From: Diplonema papillatum
Taxonomy: Eukaryota > Euglenozoa > Diplonemea > Diplonemida > Diplonemidae
Reading direction: 5' to 3'
DNA: 64,000 bases
Assembly (NCBI GenBank): GCA_030068145.1
Contig: JAPJBO010000227.1
Location: forward strand, 1-64,000
The notes below the pieces were generated by a model, which saw only the letters and a program-made list of their open reading frames with translations, made no database searches and was not told the DNA's origin. Shown here piece by piece: positions 11,139-21,204 of the stretch. Positions within the stretch are counted from its first letter, which is position 1. Every line of letters starts with the position of its first letter. The position numbers and the translations under genes are program-made.

Positions 11139-11917
11139 AACTACGATCAGTGCTCCGCGTCACTCCACACACTGCTGTCCTCGACGCCGCGAGGAGACCC
11201 GAAGATCCAACACAATGTCGCGATCTGCGAGTACTTCAAGGGCGGGTGCCAGGACGCCGGGAAGTTCCTCGCGGACCTGGACAAGCTGGGGAAGAGCATC
11301 GAAAGGGACCGCCGGATCGAGCACGTGAACAGCCTCGTGGCCATCGAAGCCTTCGCCGCGAGGAACCAGCAGTCACGCCCGCTTTGCTTGGAGTTCGAGG
11401 GCCACGAATACGTCCGATTCAACGAGGCGGTAGTGCACTTCCACCTGCGGCAGTACACCGAGGCGATCGACCGGCTGATCCCCATGTACTATAACGAGGT
11501 GCACATCACGCAGCTGCTCCACGTGCGCGTGGTGCTGCTGCTGCTGTCGTGCCTGCTTGCGCAGTACAACAAGAAAGACCTGCACATGGTCGAAAGGGTG
11601 CGCCAGCTGGTCAAGAAGCTCGACGACTGCCAGCCGTTCATCTCGTTCAACGACGCCGAGGAGGCCTGCCCGACGCACAAGGGCCCCGTCCTCCGCATAG
11701 GCGCGCACGCCCTGCTGCTCCGGGCTCAGTATGAGGCGGTGCAGGGCGGCTCGCAGCAGGCGGTCGACCTCCTGCAGCAGTACCGCAACAGCTCCGACTC
11801 AACTGGGTGGTGGCCCGTCGTCGTGCACTTCAACAACCTCGGCATGTTCCACATGAGCATCAACAAGCCCCACCTCGCGTCTCTCTACCTCACGAAGGCC
11901 ATCGAAACATACGAGAC
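11139..11917 (+). CDS. CNOT10: CCR4-NOT subunit 10 homologue, exon A (TPR region)
   Basis: Encodes NYDQCSASLHTLL, then ICEYFKGGC, FNEAVVHFHLRQYTEAID and NNLGMFHMSINKPHLASLYL, which follow human CNOT10 motif for motif (NYDACL, AVAEFFK, YNQAVILYHLRQYTEAI, NNMGCIHFAM). CNOT10 is a TPR-repeat scaffold that, with CNOT11, docks on the N-terminus of CNOT1 in the CCR4-NOT deadenylase complex. The exon starts after CCGCAG and ends at GAC|GTATGC with two bases of a split codon; these join to exon B at 13581 to give Thr. A wrong call is unlikely; only the exact 5' edge is uncertain. Confidence 0.93.
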
Positions 11918-13580
11918 GTATGCGCAACCGCCCCCGCACCACCTCTGCCCTTTCCCTTAAACACCCTGCACCTGTTTATCATTTTGCTTGTTTATGTGAG
12001 CAATTCGACAGTGATTGGACAGTCGGGATTGCCGAGGGCGGGGTCTCCATGAAGAAGAGAAAAGTAAAGCAAGACCTGCCCCCTGCGCCTGCTGTCTCCG
12101 GCTGCTTCTGCCTGCTCCGGTACTACTACTACTGGTGATTCCTCGTCATCAGGGTAGTCGAAGGCCTGACAATCACACTAATGCAACCAATTTATACTAC
12201 TGGTGATTCCTCGTCATCAAGGTAGTCGAAGGCCTGACAATCACACTAATGCAACAAATTTATACTGGTGATTCCTCGTCATCAGGGTAGTCGAAGGCCT
12301 GACAATCACACTAATGCAACCAATTTATACTACTGGTGATTCCTCGTCATCAAGGTAGTCGAAGGCCTGACAATCACACTAATGCAACCAATTTATACTA
12401 CTGGTGATTCCTCGTCATCAGGGTAGTCGAAGGCCTGACACACCAATGCAACAAATTTATACTTCTGGCGATTCCTCGTCATCAAACTGCACATCGGACG
12501 TGAAGCGCGCACCGAAGACAAACAGTACGCGGGGCAAGAAGCGACCGAAGCATGACACGACGCGTGCAAAGAGGTAGTCTATAGCGGCTTGTGCAGTCTA
12601 TCGACACAGATTGTTGCTGCATAACAAGTTCAAACTGCTACTACTACTGTGAGCAAATCATGATTATAGGCACGATCAGGCCTTGCGCTCCGCATGCGGA
12701 ACGTGCGTCTGTGTTGGCCGTGTACCGTCCAATACACAGAAGCAATTCAAAGAGAAAATAAGATCCGTGGCGGCAAATGAATTTTCGAACAAGCACCTGC
12801 TTTGTAGGAAATACCTTTGAGGAGGCTGCCAGCTGCAAAATATCAAAGGAGGTAAATGTGCTGTAGCCCACACGAAACACAGGTGAATCTGGGTTCAGTG
12901 GCGGGCGTAAGCGTTCAACAAAAAAGACCCACTTTGTGTTTCTCCCCCTCTAGCCTCCTTCGAAGAAAGCCCAAGGCAGCCCCTCGAGTATTTCCGTTGA
13001 GTGGATAAAAAAACAACGTTGACGGAGTTTACGCCCAGAAGCCTGCGTGTTTGTGGATGAGAAACGACACTTCAGTACCCAAATATCACCCTTATTCGTC
13101 GTCTTGTTGCGTTAGTGGTATGGTCCTTTGACAGAGTGAGCTGATGCCTCTCATCTCACCTTTAAAACACGGCTGAGTCACGCATGCTCTTGACAGACGC
13201 TAGCGTCCGACATTTCGCACGCGCGTCGCAGTCGTTGGATGGTATTGACAAGGGGTTTCATCGGACACTCGGATGAGCTTCGTTACTTCACCGCCGCAGG
13301 TTCCCCCCTGCCCTGGGAGGTCTGCTTGGCTGCCTTCGGTTTGCGTCTCCGTGTCTTGTTGCGTTAGTGGGGAGTCATTTGCAAGCAAATGAGTACCACA
13401 CTAATGCCAGCTTTTCGCTACGTGACTCCAGAAGGGTCACTTTTTCCGCGCTTTCGGCGCGGCGCAACCCTTTGTCGGTTGCAACTGTTCTTGGAAGTTA
13501 CTGACTAGTGCATAATCCGAAAAAAACCCCTTATTCAATTCAAACAGAAACCGGCCGAAGTCCGAAGGCACGCAACCCAG
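11918..13580 (+). other. CNOT10 intron 1 with tandem and dispersed repeats
   Basis: 12128-12490 holds about six units of ~68 bp (GGTGATTCCTCGTCATCA, CACTAATGCAACCAATTTAT). 12788-12940 is a dispersed repeat (TAAATGTGCTGTAGCCCACA, AACAAAAAAGACCCACTTTG) also at 51183-51305, 53031-53160 and 53968-54110. 13122-13197 recurs at 63925-64000 inside the kinesin intron. Confidence 0.75.
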
Positions 13581-13649
13581 CAACGGGATGGGACACTATC
13601 CTTCGATGGCGAGCGTCCACTACAACAACGGCATCTGCCACATGATCAG
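13581..13649 (+). CDS. CNOT10: CNOT10 exon B
   Basis: Bounded by CCCAG|C and CAG|GTTTGT. Encodes NGMGHYPSMASVHYNNGICHMI, matching the human helix RYELLYNCGIQLLHI. Its first base completes the codon split by exon A, and its last two bases (AG) are completed by G at 14224. It is too short to find by ORF length but fits in phase on both sides. Confidence 0.9.
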
Positions 13650-14223
13650 GTTTGTCCCTTCTTCAGTTGTATCGGGCAGCTGTTTTAGCCTATTGAAGCC
13701 TAAACCAGCTGCCCCCCACGAGAGGACAATCGAGTCGTGCTCGGCACCAATTGAAGACGGCGAGGTCACCCACAGGCAATGCAGGCAGCATGTCTGACTT
13801 GACCACTACTGGACGGCATCTGCTCTGAAAGGGTAACATGGACACCACCCCAACACCTGCCGGGCCACCTAAATTGGCCCCCTTCCTCCGATTCCCACAA
13901 CCCCAACAGCACATCTCCAACAAGCCGTCCCGCCAATACATTGCTCAGGGTTCTCCTGCACTTGCCGCCAGAAAGCTCACCAACCAGGGGACCGATCCCG
14001 TCCTACCCTGGTAGCTTCCGTGATTGATGCTCTGCATGTTGTGAGGGCCCACGAAACCATGCACATACTTTTTGTTCTTCGGGTCCATTTTTCACCGATC
14101 TCTTCATCGGGAGCTGAAAGGGAACAAAAACTCGTTCGAAAAAAAAAAAAAAATCTGCCACGTGGCACCACAAGCGGGAAAATGTTACCAACCAGCTCCT
14201 GTTTCACGAAAAACAATCCACAG

Positions 14224-14281
14224 GGGGCAGTATGAGCTCGCGTTCAAGTCCTTCGCCGTCGCAACTCCACTTCTCAAAGAC
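14224..14281 (+). CDS. CNOT10: CNOT10 exon C
   Basis: Bounded by CCACAG|G and GAC|GTATGC. Encodes (R)GQYELAFKSFAVATPLLKD, the second helix of the same TPR (human GRPLAAFECLIEAVQVYHA). It ends in phase 0 and joins exon D, which starts in phase 0 with TPTLWLRMAQCC. Confidence 0.9.
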
Positions 14282-15018
14282 GTATGCCCGTTTTTTTACA
14301 CTCCTCAAAGGGAACATATTTCCGGAAAGAAAACGGTTGCACTGTTCTGTCGGTCAGTGGCTTATATATGGGTCTGGTGCTCGGACCAAGTCCGAGCAAC
14401 GAAAAAAAAAAAAAAGCACAGAATGCCCCGGCTGAGGGGCCCAGTAGTAGTGCTACACACTAGCAGTACACAGCACCGGTTACTGCACCTTTGGATAAGC
14501 AACGTACAGCCTCAATTTTGGAACCTGCGACTGGCCCAATAGCTTGAAAATTTTCCGCGCCTGCGGCGCTGGTATTTCTGGCTGTTTCATGATGTGTTGC
14601 CAAGAAAGCGAAGACCGCGGCTGTCCGCCGAGATTACCCCCTCAGGTGACACCACTTTATCTTTAGCCATACTTCAACGTTCTTGAATGATCCCGGCACA
14701 CTGCTACAGTACCCCAACACTTGCCTTCTTCGCATGGCTCTTTTGCTTCCCGAAGGACAGTCTCTGTGGTGGTCAGTAGTGACAACCACAAAAGAGGTGC
14801 ACCCTGTCGAGTACATAAACGTGCAGTTGTGCCGCAACTGGGATTTTTAGTAACTCCGAGCAATTTATGGACAGTTACGTGGGAGGAATTTTTATATATA
14901 AGGCCCTGGTTGCACATCGAAAAAAAAAAAAAACACAAAAAACGAACAACTATAACTCTAAAAAACGAACAGAATCGATATGCAGAAAGAGTCCAGCCCC
15001 CCCGAACCCCCCCTAGCG

Positions 15019-15355
15019 GTGGGGATCCAGCCTTAGAAGCTGGAGTTAACATGCAGGGTCAAAACCTTGTGTCTTTTTAAAACGCTCCCGCGGGGCCGAT
15101 GGCCCCCAAAAATTTTTTTTGGAAAAAAAAAAATGCTCAACTTCCTCAAAAATTACCGCAGAGTTGTTCCAAAATTTTAAAATTCAAAACCCCCATTTTT
15201 TTTCCGGAAAAAAAAATTTGGCCATTTCCAAAAAGACACAAGGTTTTGACCCTGCATGTTAAAGAGGGTGTGCCCGAGTCACACCCGAAAGCGGGAGCCA
15301 CACCAAAACGCGCGTAAAATCCACACCCGAAAAGCGGGTGTGGCATCCGCTTTTT
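15019..15355. mobile_element. MITE family 2 copy, interrupted by MITE 1
   Basis: Family 2 has inverted ends around GGTGGGGATCCAGCCT...AGGCTGGACTC and an inner palindrome built on GTTAAAGAGGGTGTG / CACCCGCTTTTTTAAC. Uninterrupted copies are at 37090-37248 and 30336-30668. Here the TTAA of GGAGTTAAAGAGGG is split by MITE 1, so both event order and target duplication can be read directly. The right outer end is weakly preserved. Confidence 0.8.
15050..15258. mobile_element. MITE family 1 copy nested in MITE 2, TSD TTAA
   Basis: CATGCAGGG...CCCTGCATG termini, 209 bp, with TTAA at 15046-15049 and 15259-15262. The same site unoccupied is seen at 37115 and 30515. Confidence 0.92.
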
Positions 15356-15387
15356 TTAACTCGCTTTAACTTCAGCAACTCAACTAT

Positions 15388-15562
15388 TTTTAAAGGGGGG
15401 GGTCGAATAATAAAACTATGTTATTATTCGATTTGTCGAATAAATAACGCTAATAAAAAAAGTGCCGGGTGGCCGAACAGTAGCAGGATCAAATAGTGGT
15501 AGTGTTTTTAGACAACCAGACGTGTGTCAAATAACTGATATTATTCGACCCCCCCTTTTACA
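15388..15562. mobile_element. Inverted-repeat element with AAGGGGGG...TCGAATAATA ends
   Basis: ~22-bp inverted termini (AAGGGGGGGGTCGAATAATA). The flank to the right (ACATAAGCGCCAGCTTG) occurs uninterrupted at 30733, where it follows TATTTTTT, suggesting an empty site and a TTA-type duplication. Non-coding. Confidence 0.75.
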
Positions 15563-15922
15563 TAAGCGCCAGCTTGAAAGGTAATGCTCGACGATGCTGC
15601 CCGACAAAGAACCGAAGGGAAATTGTAATACCTAAGCACATACACACCCTCTCCGGTAGCTCCCGGCTCAGCCGACTTCCGCGGCCTTCTTAAAAGGTTC
15701 ATTCTCATCTTGCAAGGTGACCGGTGCTTCCTCACGGGCCCCGACACACGCCTGCGTCCTCTCCATCCAACCCTCTGTTTTTCGGCTTTGGATTTACATC
15801 TGAATGACACCTCAATACAAAATAAAACAAAACTACGCATTTCTTCTATCTCTGTATCCAACTTCTTACCTTGCATCAAATAGGTGTCACGGCAAGTTTT
15901 GGCAGCCGCTGCTTAACAAGCA

Positions 15923-16588
15923 ATCCCCGGACTAAGCTTCCAGACGGTCCCTCGGGATCTTCTGGACAGACTGAGCCGAGTACCCGAGCTTGGGCCGAAA
16001 GCCACTTGGAGGAGGCTGGGGGGAGAACAAAGCAGAGAGACCCAGCAGTGGGGACACGCCTACCGACAGGGCGGACCCCCGGTCAGACTGGAACGGGGTA
16101 TCCCCGAGGGGCCCCTGAAAGAAGCGGCGGATCTCATACGTGACCGTCTCGGGTGGGAACCGGACCCGTTGCTGGCCAACTGGTACCGGAGGGGAGTGGG
16201 GATCAACCCCCACAAAGACCAGAGAGAACTGGGTCCGAGGGTAGCGACCATCGCTCTTGAGCGACACGGTATCGCTCTTGAGCGACACGGGGATGCCGGA
16301 GAGTGAGAACCCCCCTGCCGGTCGGCACACTGTGCCACGTGGAAGGCGAGGCCAGGAGCCTGTGGACACACGGGATTCGTCCCGATGATGTCGCACGCGA
16401 CCGGGTCTCGCTCACCTACAGGGCCGTGCGCGAGGCCGCCTCCCAACGTTTGCAAGGCCGGGACACCCCGCAAGAAACTCCCCCCATGCCCCCCCCGCCC
16501 CGCCCTCAGGCGTCCTCCCCACCCCCCCAGCAACAGTTCAGCCCCGCGCCACGTACTGACTTGTGTAATCGCCAAAGAACTCTTATAT
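15923..16588 (+). pseudogene. LINE ORF1-like region upstream of the 2A motif
   Basis: Open from 15923 to 16301 in one frame (includes KEAADLIRDRLGWEPDPLL and a 21-bp tandem giving IALERHG twice). Protein-like sequence then continues in the next frame from about 16282 (WTHGIRPDDVARDRVSLTY, then a Pro/Gln-rich stretch) to the insertion site at 16588. This implies one frameshift near 16280-16301. No known domain; the Pro-rich end and position suggest an ORF1-type nucleic-acid-binding protein, which is inference. With the 957-bp element and one ATAT removed, the second frame runs directly into the 2A/endonuclease frame. Confidence 0.7.
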
Positions 16589-16804
16589 CACCCATTCCAC
16601 GAAAAAGTGTCACAGATTTTCCGTCTGAAAAGCAGCCCGTTTTGGGTCAAAATTTTGGAATTTTTGGGAAATTTTTTTTGGGATGGAAAGAGCTATCCCT
16701 GGCGATTATGGGCAAGCAATCAGCTCGCGTGGCGACCAAAATCTGGCGTGCAGATGGACAAAAGGTCGGTTTTGGGGCTGTTTCAAAAACCCAAAAAAAC
16801 GATT

Positions 16805-16870
16805 TCCGGCGGGAATCGAACCACCGACCCTCAAACCCCTGTGTGGGTGTGGTAACCTCTGGACCATGGG
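16805..16870 (-). ncRNA. tRNA-like module (A and B box) on the - strand
   Basis: On the - strand: TGGTCCAGAGGTTACC (A-box-like) and GGTTCGATTCCC (B-box), spaced as in a tRNA, with a T-run terminator about 12 bases after the T arm. The acceptor arms do not pair, so it is more likely a tRNA-derived Pol III head than a working tRNA. Confidence 0.6.
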
Positions 16871-17083
16871 CTAAAAAAACGGCGGAAAGTTTTTTGTTCA
16901 CTACCGAGTGAGAATTTTTGGACTCATTTTGAGTATTTCGCAAACCGGGCGAAATAAGCTCTGAGAGAGCAGAAATACCGTCCTGGGACACTGGAAACGA
17001 GTAAATGACGATCTCGCACTTTCCGATAAGAATTCCAACTGAGCAGGCGCTAAAAGCGAATTTTGGCCCGAGGTTTGGCAACA

Positions 17084-17148
17084 TAGCCTAACGGTTACCG
17101 CACCCTCCTGGGCCCCTGTAGGCCATGGTTCGATTCCCCCGGTCCGAT
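17084..17148 (+). ncRNA. tRNA-like module (A and B box) on the + strand
   Basis: TAGCCTAACGGTTACCGC (A box) at 17084 and GGTTCGATTCC (B box) at 17127, followed by a 10-11-base T-run near 17149. The acceptor and anticodon stems are poor. Likely a tRNA-derived Pol III promoter module. Confidence 0.6.
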
Positions 17149-17549
17149 TTTTTTTTTTTGCGATTTTTCGGTGTGAAAAGCAGCCGTCTGGAAATGATTT
17201 TCGAGGTCTTTTTGGGAAATTTTTTGGTTTTCGAGTAGTTCTGGGATGCGCGATTATGGGCAAGCTGCCAGCTAGCCCAGCGATCAAAATCTGACCCCCT
17301 CCTGGATGCAGAGAGAAAAAAAACCGATCTCCAGGACCCCATTTTTTCGGGCGCCGACCTCCATTTCCGGGGGGGGGGTCGGTCAAAATTTTTATCCGAC
17401 CAAATATTCGGAAAGCCCTGTCCTCAACGGATTCAAACGTGTCCTCAAAATCTCGAAACCGACCATTTTCGGACCTGCAGATGGAAATTTTCGGCAGAAA
17501 TCCGAAAAAAGCCGAAATCTGTGACACTTTTTCGTGGAATGGGTGATAT

Positions 17550-20500
17550 CTATTAAGGAAACTACTAGACAGCAGCTGTTAAGCGCTGGAGACATCGAAC
17601 AGAACCCGGGCCCCGGCCGCACGGAGATGAAGTTCGCGACGTTGAACGTAACTAGCTTACTTCAATATCTCCCAGCGGCCGACGCGGTGGAAGCGGATCT
17701 TCTCTGCTACCAGGAGGTGACACTCCTTCCGTGCAAACGGGCGCAGGCGGAGGAGTACCTGCGGAAATGGTGCTGCCACTGGGGCCTGCCGCCTCCCGGA
17801 AGACTCTGTAGAAACTCCGGTAGTCGCTCGACGGTGAACGCCGCGAACGGAGGGCTCTCCACTCTAGTACTGAGACCGATACCTGCGTACGATACGATGA
17901 CGGCGCTCTCGCACGCAGCAATACGGTCCCCGGACCGAGTGAGCCATACGGTAGTAGCAACAGGGGCCGGCAACACGTTCGTGCACGTGTTCAATGTCTA
18001 CTGCCCTTCCGGAAACGGGAGGGCGGAGAGCGAGGAGCGTGAGGACATGCTGGAGAAGATCCTCTTCGCAGCGGCAGATAGCCTCGGTGACGTCCCCATA
18101 ATGGTGATGGGTGACCTGAACACGGAAGAAGACCGGTCCCCTGTGCTGCGGAAGGCACTAAGGAACGGATGGTCCGACGCAGCGGAACTGCACCATGCGC
18201 GTACCGGTGACACACCGCCACCACCGACCTTTACCAGCGCCCGGACGACAGGCACGAGGATCGACCGCATACTCCTCAACCGAATAACGACGGGAGCTTT
18301 CCGTCAATGCGTCACCACCGCGGTGAACGTACCGGGACACCGGCTCGTGACAATGACCCTGGACATTGCGGCGCTGCGCCAAATCGTGTGGCGATTTAAA
18401 GTACCGCGGGAAATCCCTACCGAGGGGGGACCCAAGTGGGGCCTCTCGGACACAGAAGCTAACAGGGAAGCCGTACAGAGACTGACCAACTCCGATTTCG
18501 CAGAACGGCTGGCAGCACAGCGAGTGGAAGAGGCCTGGCTCGAGTGGTCACGAGTCAGTGAGCAGTACTTGCAGGATGCCTTCGGAATCCCTGCGGAAGA
18601 AAGGGGAAGGAGTACCGGCCGGGGGATAAAGACGTCGCCTAAGAGAGTCTGTATCACGGCAAGCACTGCGAGCGACGGGTCGGGGGCGGCGAACAGCAGA
18701 CAGCTACGGCTCCGGAAGGCCATCCACAGGATGGAACGCATCTGCAGCTACCTTGCGCAGCGACGCGGGCCGGAGGCAGTTCCGCATGAAGTATCCCGTT
18801 GCTGGCAGAACAGCAGACGGCTGGCACAGGCGTGCATGAAAGGTGGCCAATGGACAGAAGGATTCCCGGATCATGAGGAGGCGAAGCAGCTTCTCACGGC
18901 ATTGCGGGAAGAGACGAGTAGGCTCGGAAGGGAAGGATCGGCGGCCAGGTTTACGAAGTACCGAGACAAGCTGAACGAGAGGGCCGATGCGAGCAGACGA
19001 TGTCTGACAACCATCTGCGCCGGACGCGCTGAGCCGTCGGGGGTGTTGCGAACGGGGGCGGGTGTGACTGCAAATGTTGACGAGATGGACGAGGCGCTGA
19101 ACACTGCGTGGGACCCTATCCTGCGTAAGTACAAGGACGGGCCAGAGCCGGAGTACGAGCCGTTTCGGGATCGGTTCCAGGATCACATCGGCCCACACTT
19201 GATGGAAGCCGGAACAATCACGGGGGAGGAGCTGCGAATTCTGCTGAGGAAGAAGCCGAAGAAAAGCGCGTCAGGGGTGGATGGCTGGCGCATGGCTGAA
19301 CTGCGGGAGTTGCCGCTCCCCCTGCTGAATGCACTTGCAGACGTCATGAACCTGGTCGAAGCGACTGGGGACTGGCCGGCAAGCATGACAACTGCGCTGG
19401 TGTCGATGGTGCCGAAAGATGAGAGCCAAGACCCGCTGCACACGAGGCCGATAACCGTCACATCCGCCGTGTACCGCTTGTGGGCCTGCCGCAGGCTTGC
19501 GGACATTGTCCTGTGGCAGGAGGGGTGGATCGAAGAAGGACAGAAAGGCTTTCGGCCGGGCCACCGGATCGAGGACGTCTTGATGGAGATAGGGCTCGAG
19601 GTGGAGGACGCCTTGCTGGACGGAGAGCCGCTCTACGGAGTGGCGCTGGACTTCCGGAAGTGTTTCGACATGGTCCCGCGAGAGGTAGTGCTACGCTTGG
19701 CTGAGGACTTAGGACTGCACGGTCGGGTTCTCAAGCCGCTGAGGGCGATTTACAGTCTGCTCGCGAGACGCTTCAAGTTGCCGCTAGGGGTGGGCAGGGA
19801 GTTTAGTGTGACCAACGGTATCCTTCAAGGGTGCCCTGTGTCCGTCATACTCATCAATGCCCTACTGTCGGTAGTGATGAAAGCGGTCAAGAAAGAAGCT
19901 GAGGGTGTGAGTCCTAAGTCGTACGCGGATGATGCCACACTACTGTCCAGGCTGTCAGAGGCCGCATTGCAAAAGGGAGTCGACATTGTTGACGAGTTCT
20001 GCACACTCACCGGAATGCAGCTAAACCTCGAGAAGACCATCGCATTCTCGACGAGGCAGAGGCACCAGTCGACGCTCAGACTCCGAAGCGGAAATGCGCT
20101 GCTTCGATTTAGCAAGTCCGTCACGTGTCTGGGGGCCCTAGTCTCAACGGCGAAGAACAGAAAGGAGAGGTCCGACTCTAAGAGGGTAGAGAGGGCGGCG
20201 GCCCTAGCGGAAGGCCTCCGCCACGCGCCGTTCCGGTACGAAAAGCGGGTCCGTATTGTGCAGTCGAATGTGTTGCCGGCAGCGCTATCAGGCTGCTCCT
20301 TCGCGCCGGTGTCGAAGGTGGCGATGAAGCGGTTGACGACGTCGGTGATGGGTCTGATCTGGGGTGGAGCAAACCCGAAGCGCGCGAGAGAAATGGTCCT
20401 GAACTTCCAGGAGAAGGGCCACCTGACGGACCCCGGTACGTGTTTAGCGTACCGGGTGACGACGGCGTTCTACGCGGCGTGCGAGAGGCTGCCGCGACTG

Positions 20501-21166
20501 CTACCTCTGATGGAGAGTATCCGGGGGCGGTACGCCGAGGGGGACCAACCCCTCGGCCCAGTCGGGCTGGCGATGAGGAGCATGGAGGAGTGTGGACACA
20601 TATGGGAACCTGGGCCCCTATCTCGCACGCTACGACGGAATGGTGCAGTGTTCGACCCGCTGGCCTCGTCGCCCTCGAAGAGGGGGCACGAAGTGAGGGC
20701 GGACCTGAGAACGAGGACGTGGGCCCGACTGATGGCGAGAAGGCCAGGATATCAGGGGCTGGAAAGAGCCGACTTGGAGCGCACGAATGCGTTCTGGAAG
20801 ACGAGGGAATGTTCCGCGCACACGGCGAAGCTAATTCGAGTCGCGATTGCGGGGGGTGTGAACACGGCGGAGTTCACGTCGCGGATGAGGCAGGCCGGAG
20901 CTGAGCCGCAGGCGCCCAGCTGCAAGCACTGTGGGAGCGGCGTGACGGAGAACGAACAGCATATCTACTGGGACTGCGACGCATACTCACACATTCGCCG
21001 GCGGGAAGCACACGCCGGGCTGATGGCGGCCAACCGAACCGAGTGGCCCCGATGCACGCTGGAACATGGTGTGGTTGTACCGGAGAACGCCCACTTATCG
21101 AGGCGGCTCCAGGAGATGATGGCTGAAATCCTTGCGGAACAGGGCTCGAAGCACGTGGCTGGGTAG
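17550..21166 (+). CDS. LINE endonuclease-reverse transcriptase polyprotein with N-terminal 2A
   Basis: One open frame of about 1200 codons. N-terminal DIEQNPGP (17591-17614) is a 2A ribosome-skipping motif. AP endonuclease follows: ATLNVTSL, CYQEV, VYCPSG, GDLNTE, RIDRIL and GHRLV, all catalytic motifs in order. RT: ALDFRKCFDMVP (motif A, near 19646), ILQGCPVSVILINALLS (B), YADD (C, 19922) and GMQLNLEKT (D). C-terminal CKHCG-x8-H-x4-C knuckle near 20929. The frame has no ATG before the 2A motif; it once read in from ORF1 across the site now filled by the TIR element. Expected to nick target DNA and prime reverse transcription from it. No RNase H domain seen. Confidence 0.95.
17591..17614 (+). 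other. 2A-type translational recoding site DIEQNPGP
   Basis: Exact match to the D(V/I)ExNPGP consensus, preceded by LLSAG, a common 2A context. In established cases the ribosome skips the bond between the last Gly and Pro, releasing the upstream protein and continuing downstream. 2A motifs are known in trypanosome L1Tc/ingi and some animal CR1-type LINEs. Here it separates the ORF1-like part from the endonuclease. Confidence 0.9.
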
Positions 21167-21204
21167 CCAGGAACCCCACGACCCCCTGGTCGAGAGCGGA
21201 TGCG

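Larger units (their letters stand above)
14282..15922 (+). other. CNOT10 intron 3, part upstream of the LINE
   Basis: The donor at 14282 opens a 9.4-kb intron ending at 23656. This part holds a copy of dispersed repeat B at 14629-14685, a MITE 2 copy with a MITE 1 nested in it (15019-15355), and another inverted-repeat element at 15388-15562. No coding sequence. Confidence 0.75.
16589..17545. mobile_element. 957-bp TIR element inserted in the LINE, TSD ATAT
   Basis: ~34-bp inverted termini (CACCCATTCCACGAAAAAGT...), flanked by ATAT at 16585-16588 and 17546-17549. It contains two tRNA-like modules in opposite orientation (16805-16870 minus, 17084-17148 plus) and two diverged direct repeats (about 16613-16755 and 17160-17300, sharing GAAAAGCAGCC and CGATTATGGGCAAGC). 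No transposase, so non-autonomous. Precise removal with one ATAT leaves the LINE reading frame continuous. Confidence 0.88.

Noticed and set aside
16805-17148. Two functional tRNA genes
   Set aside because: A and B boxes are good but acceptor and anticodon stems do not pair; better explained as tRNA-derived modules.
17534-17549. GTG start inside the TIR of the inserted element for the LINE endonuclease-RT frame
   Set aside because: The codons before 17546 belong to the inserted element; the native frame came from ORF1 through the ATAT site.
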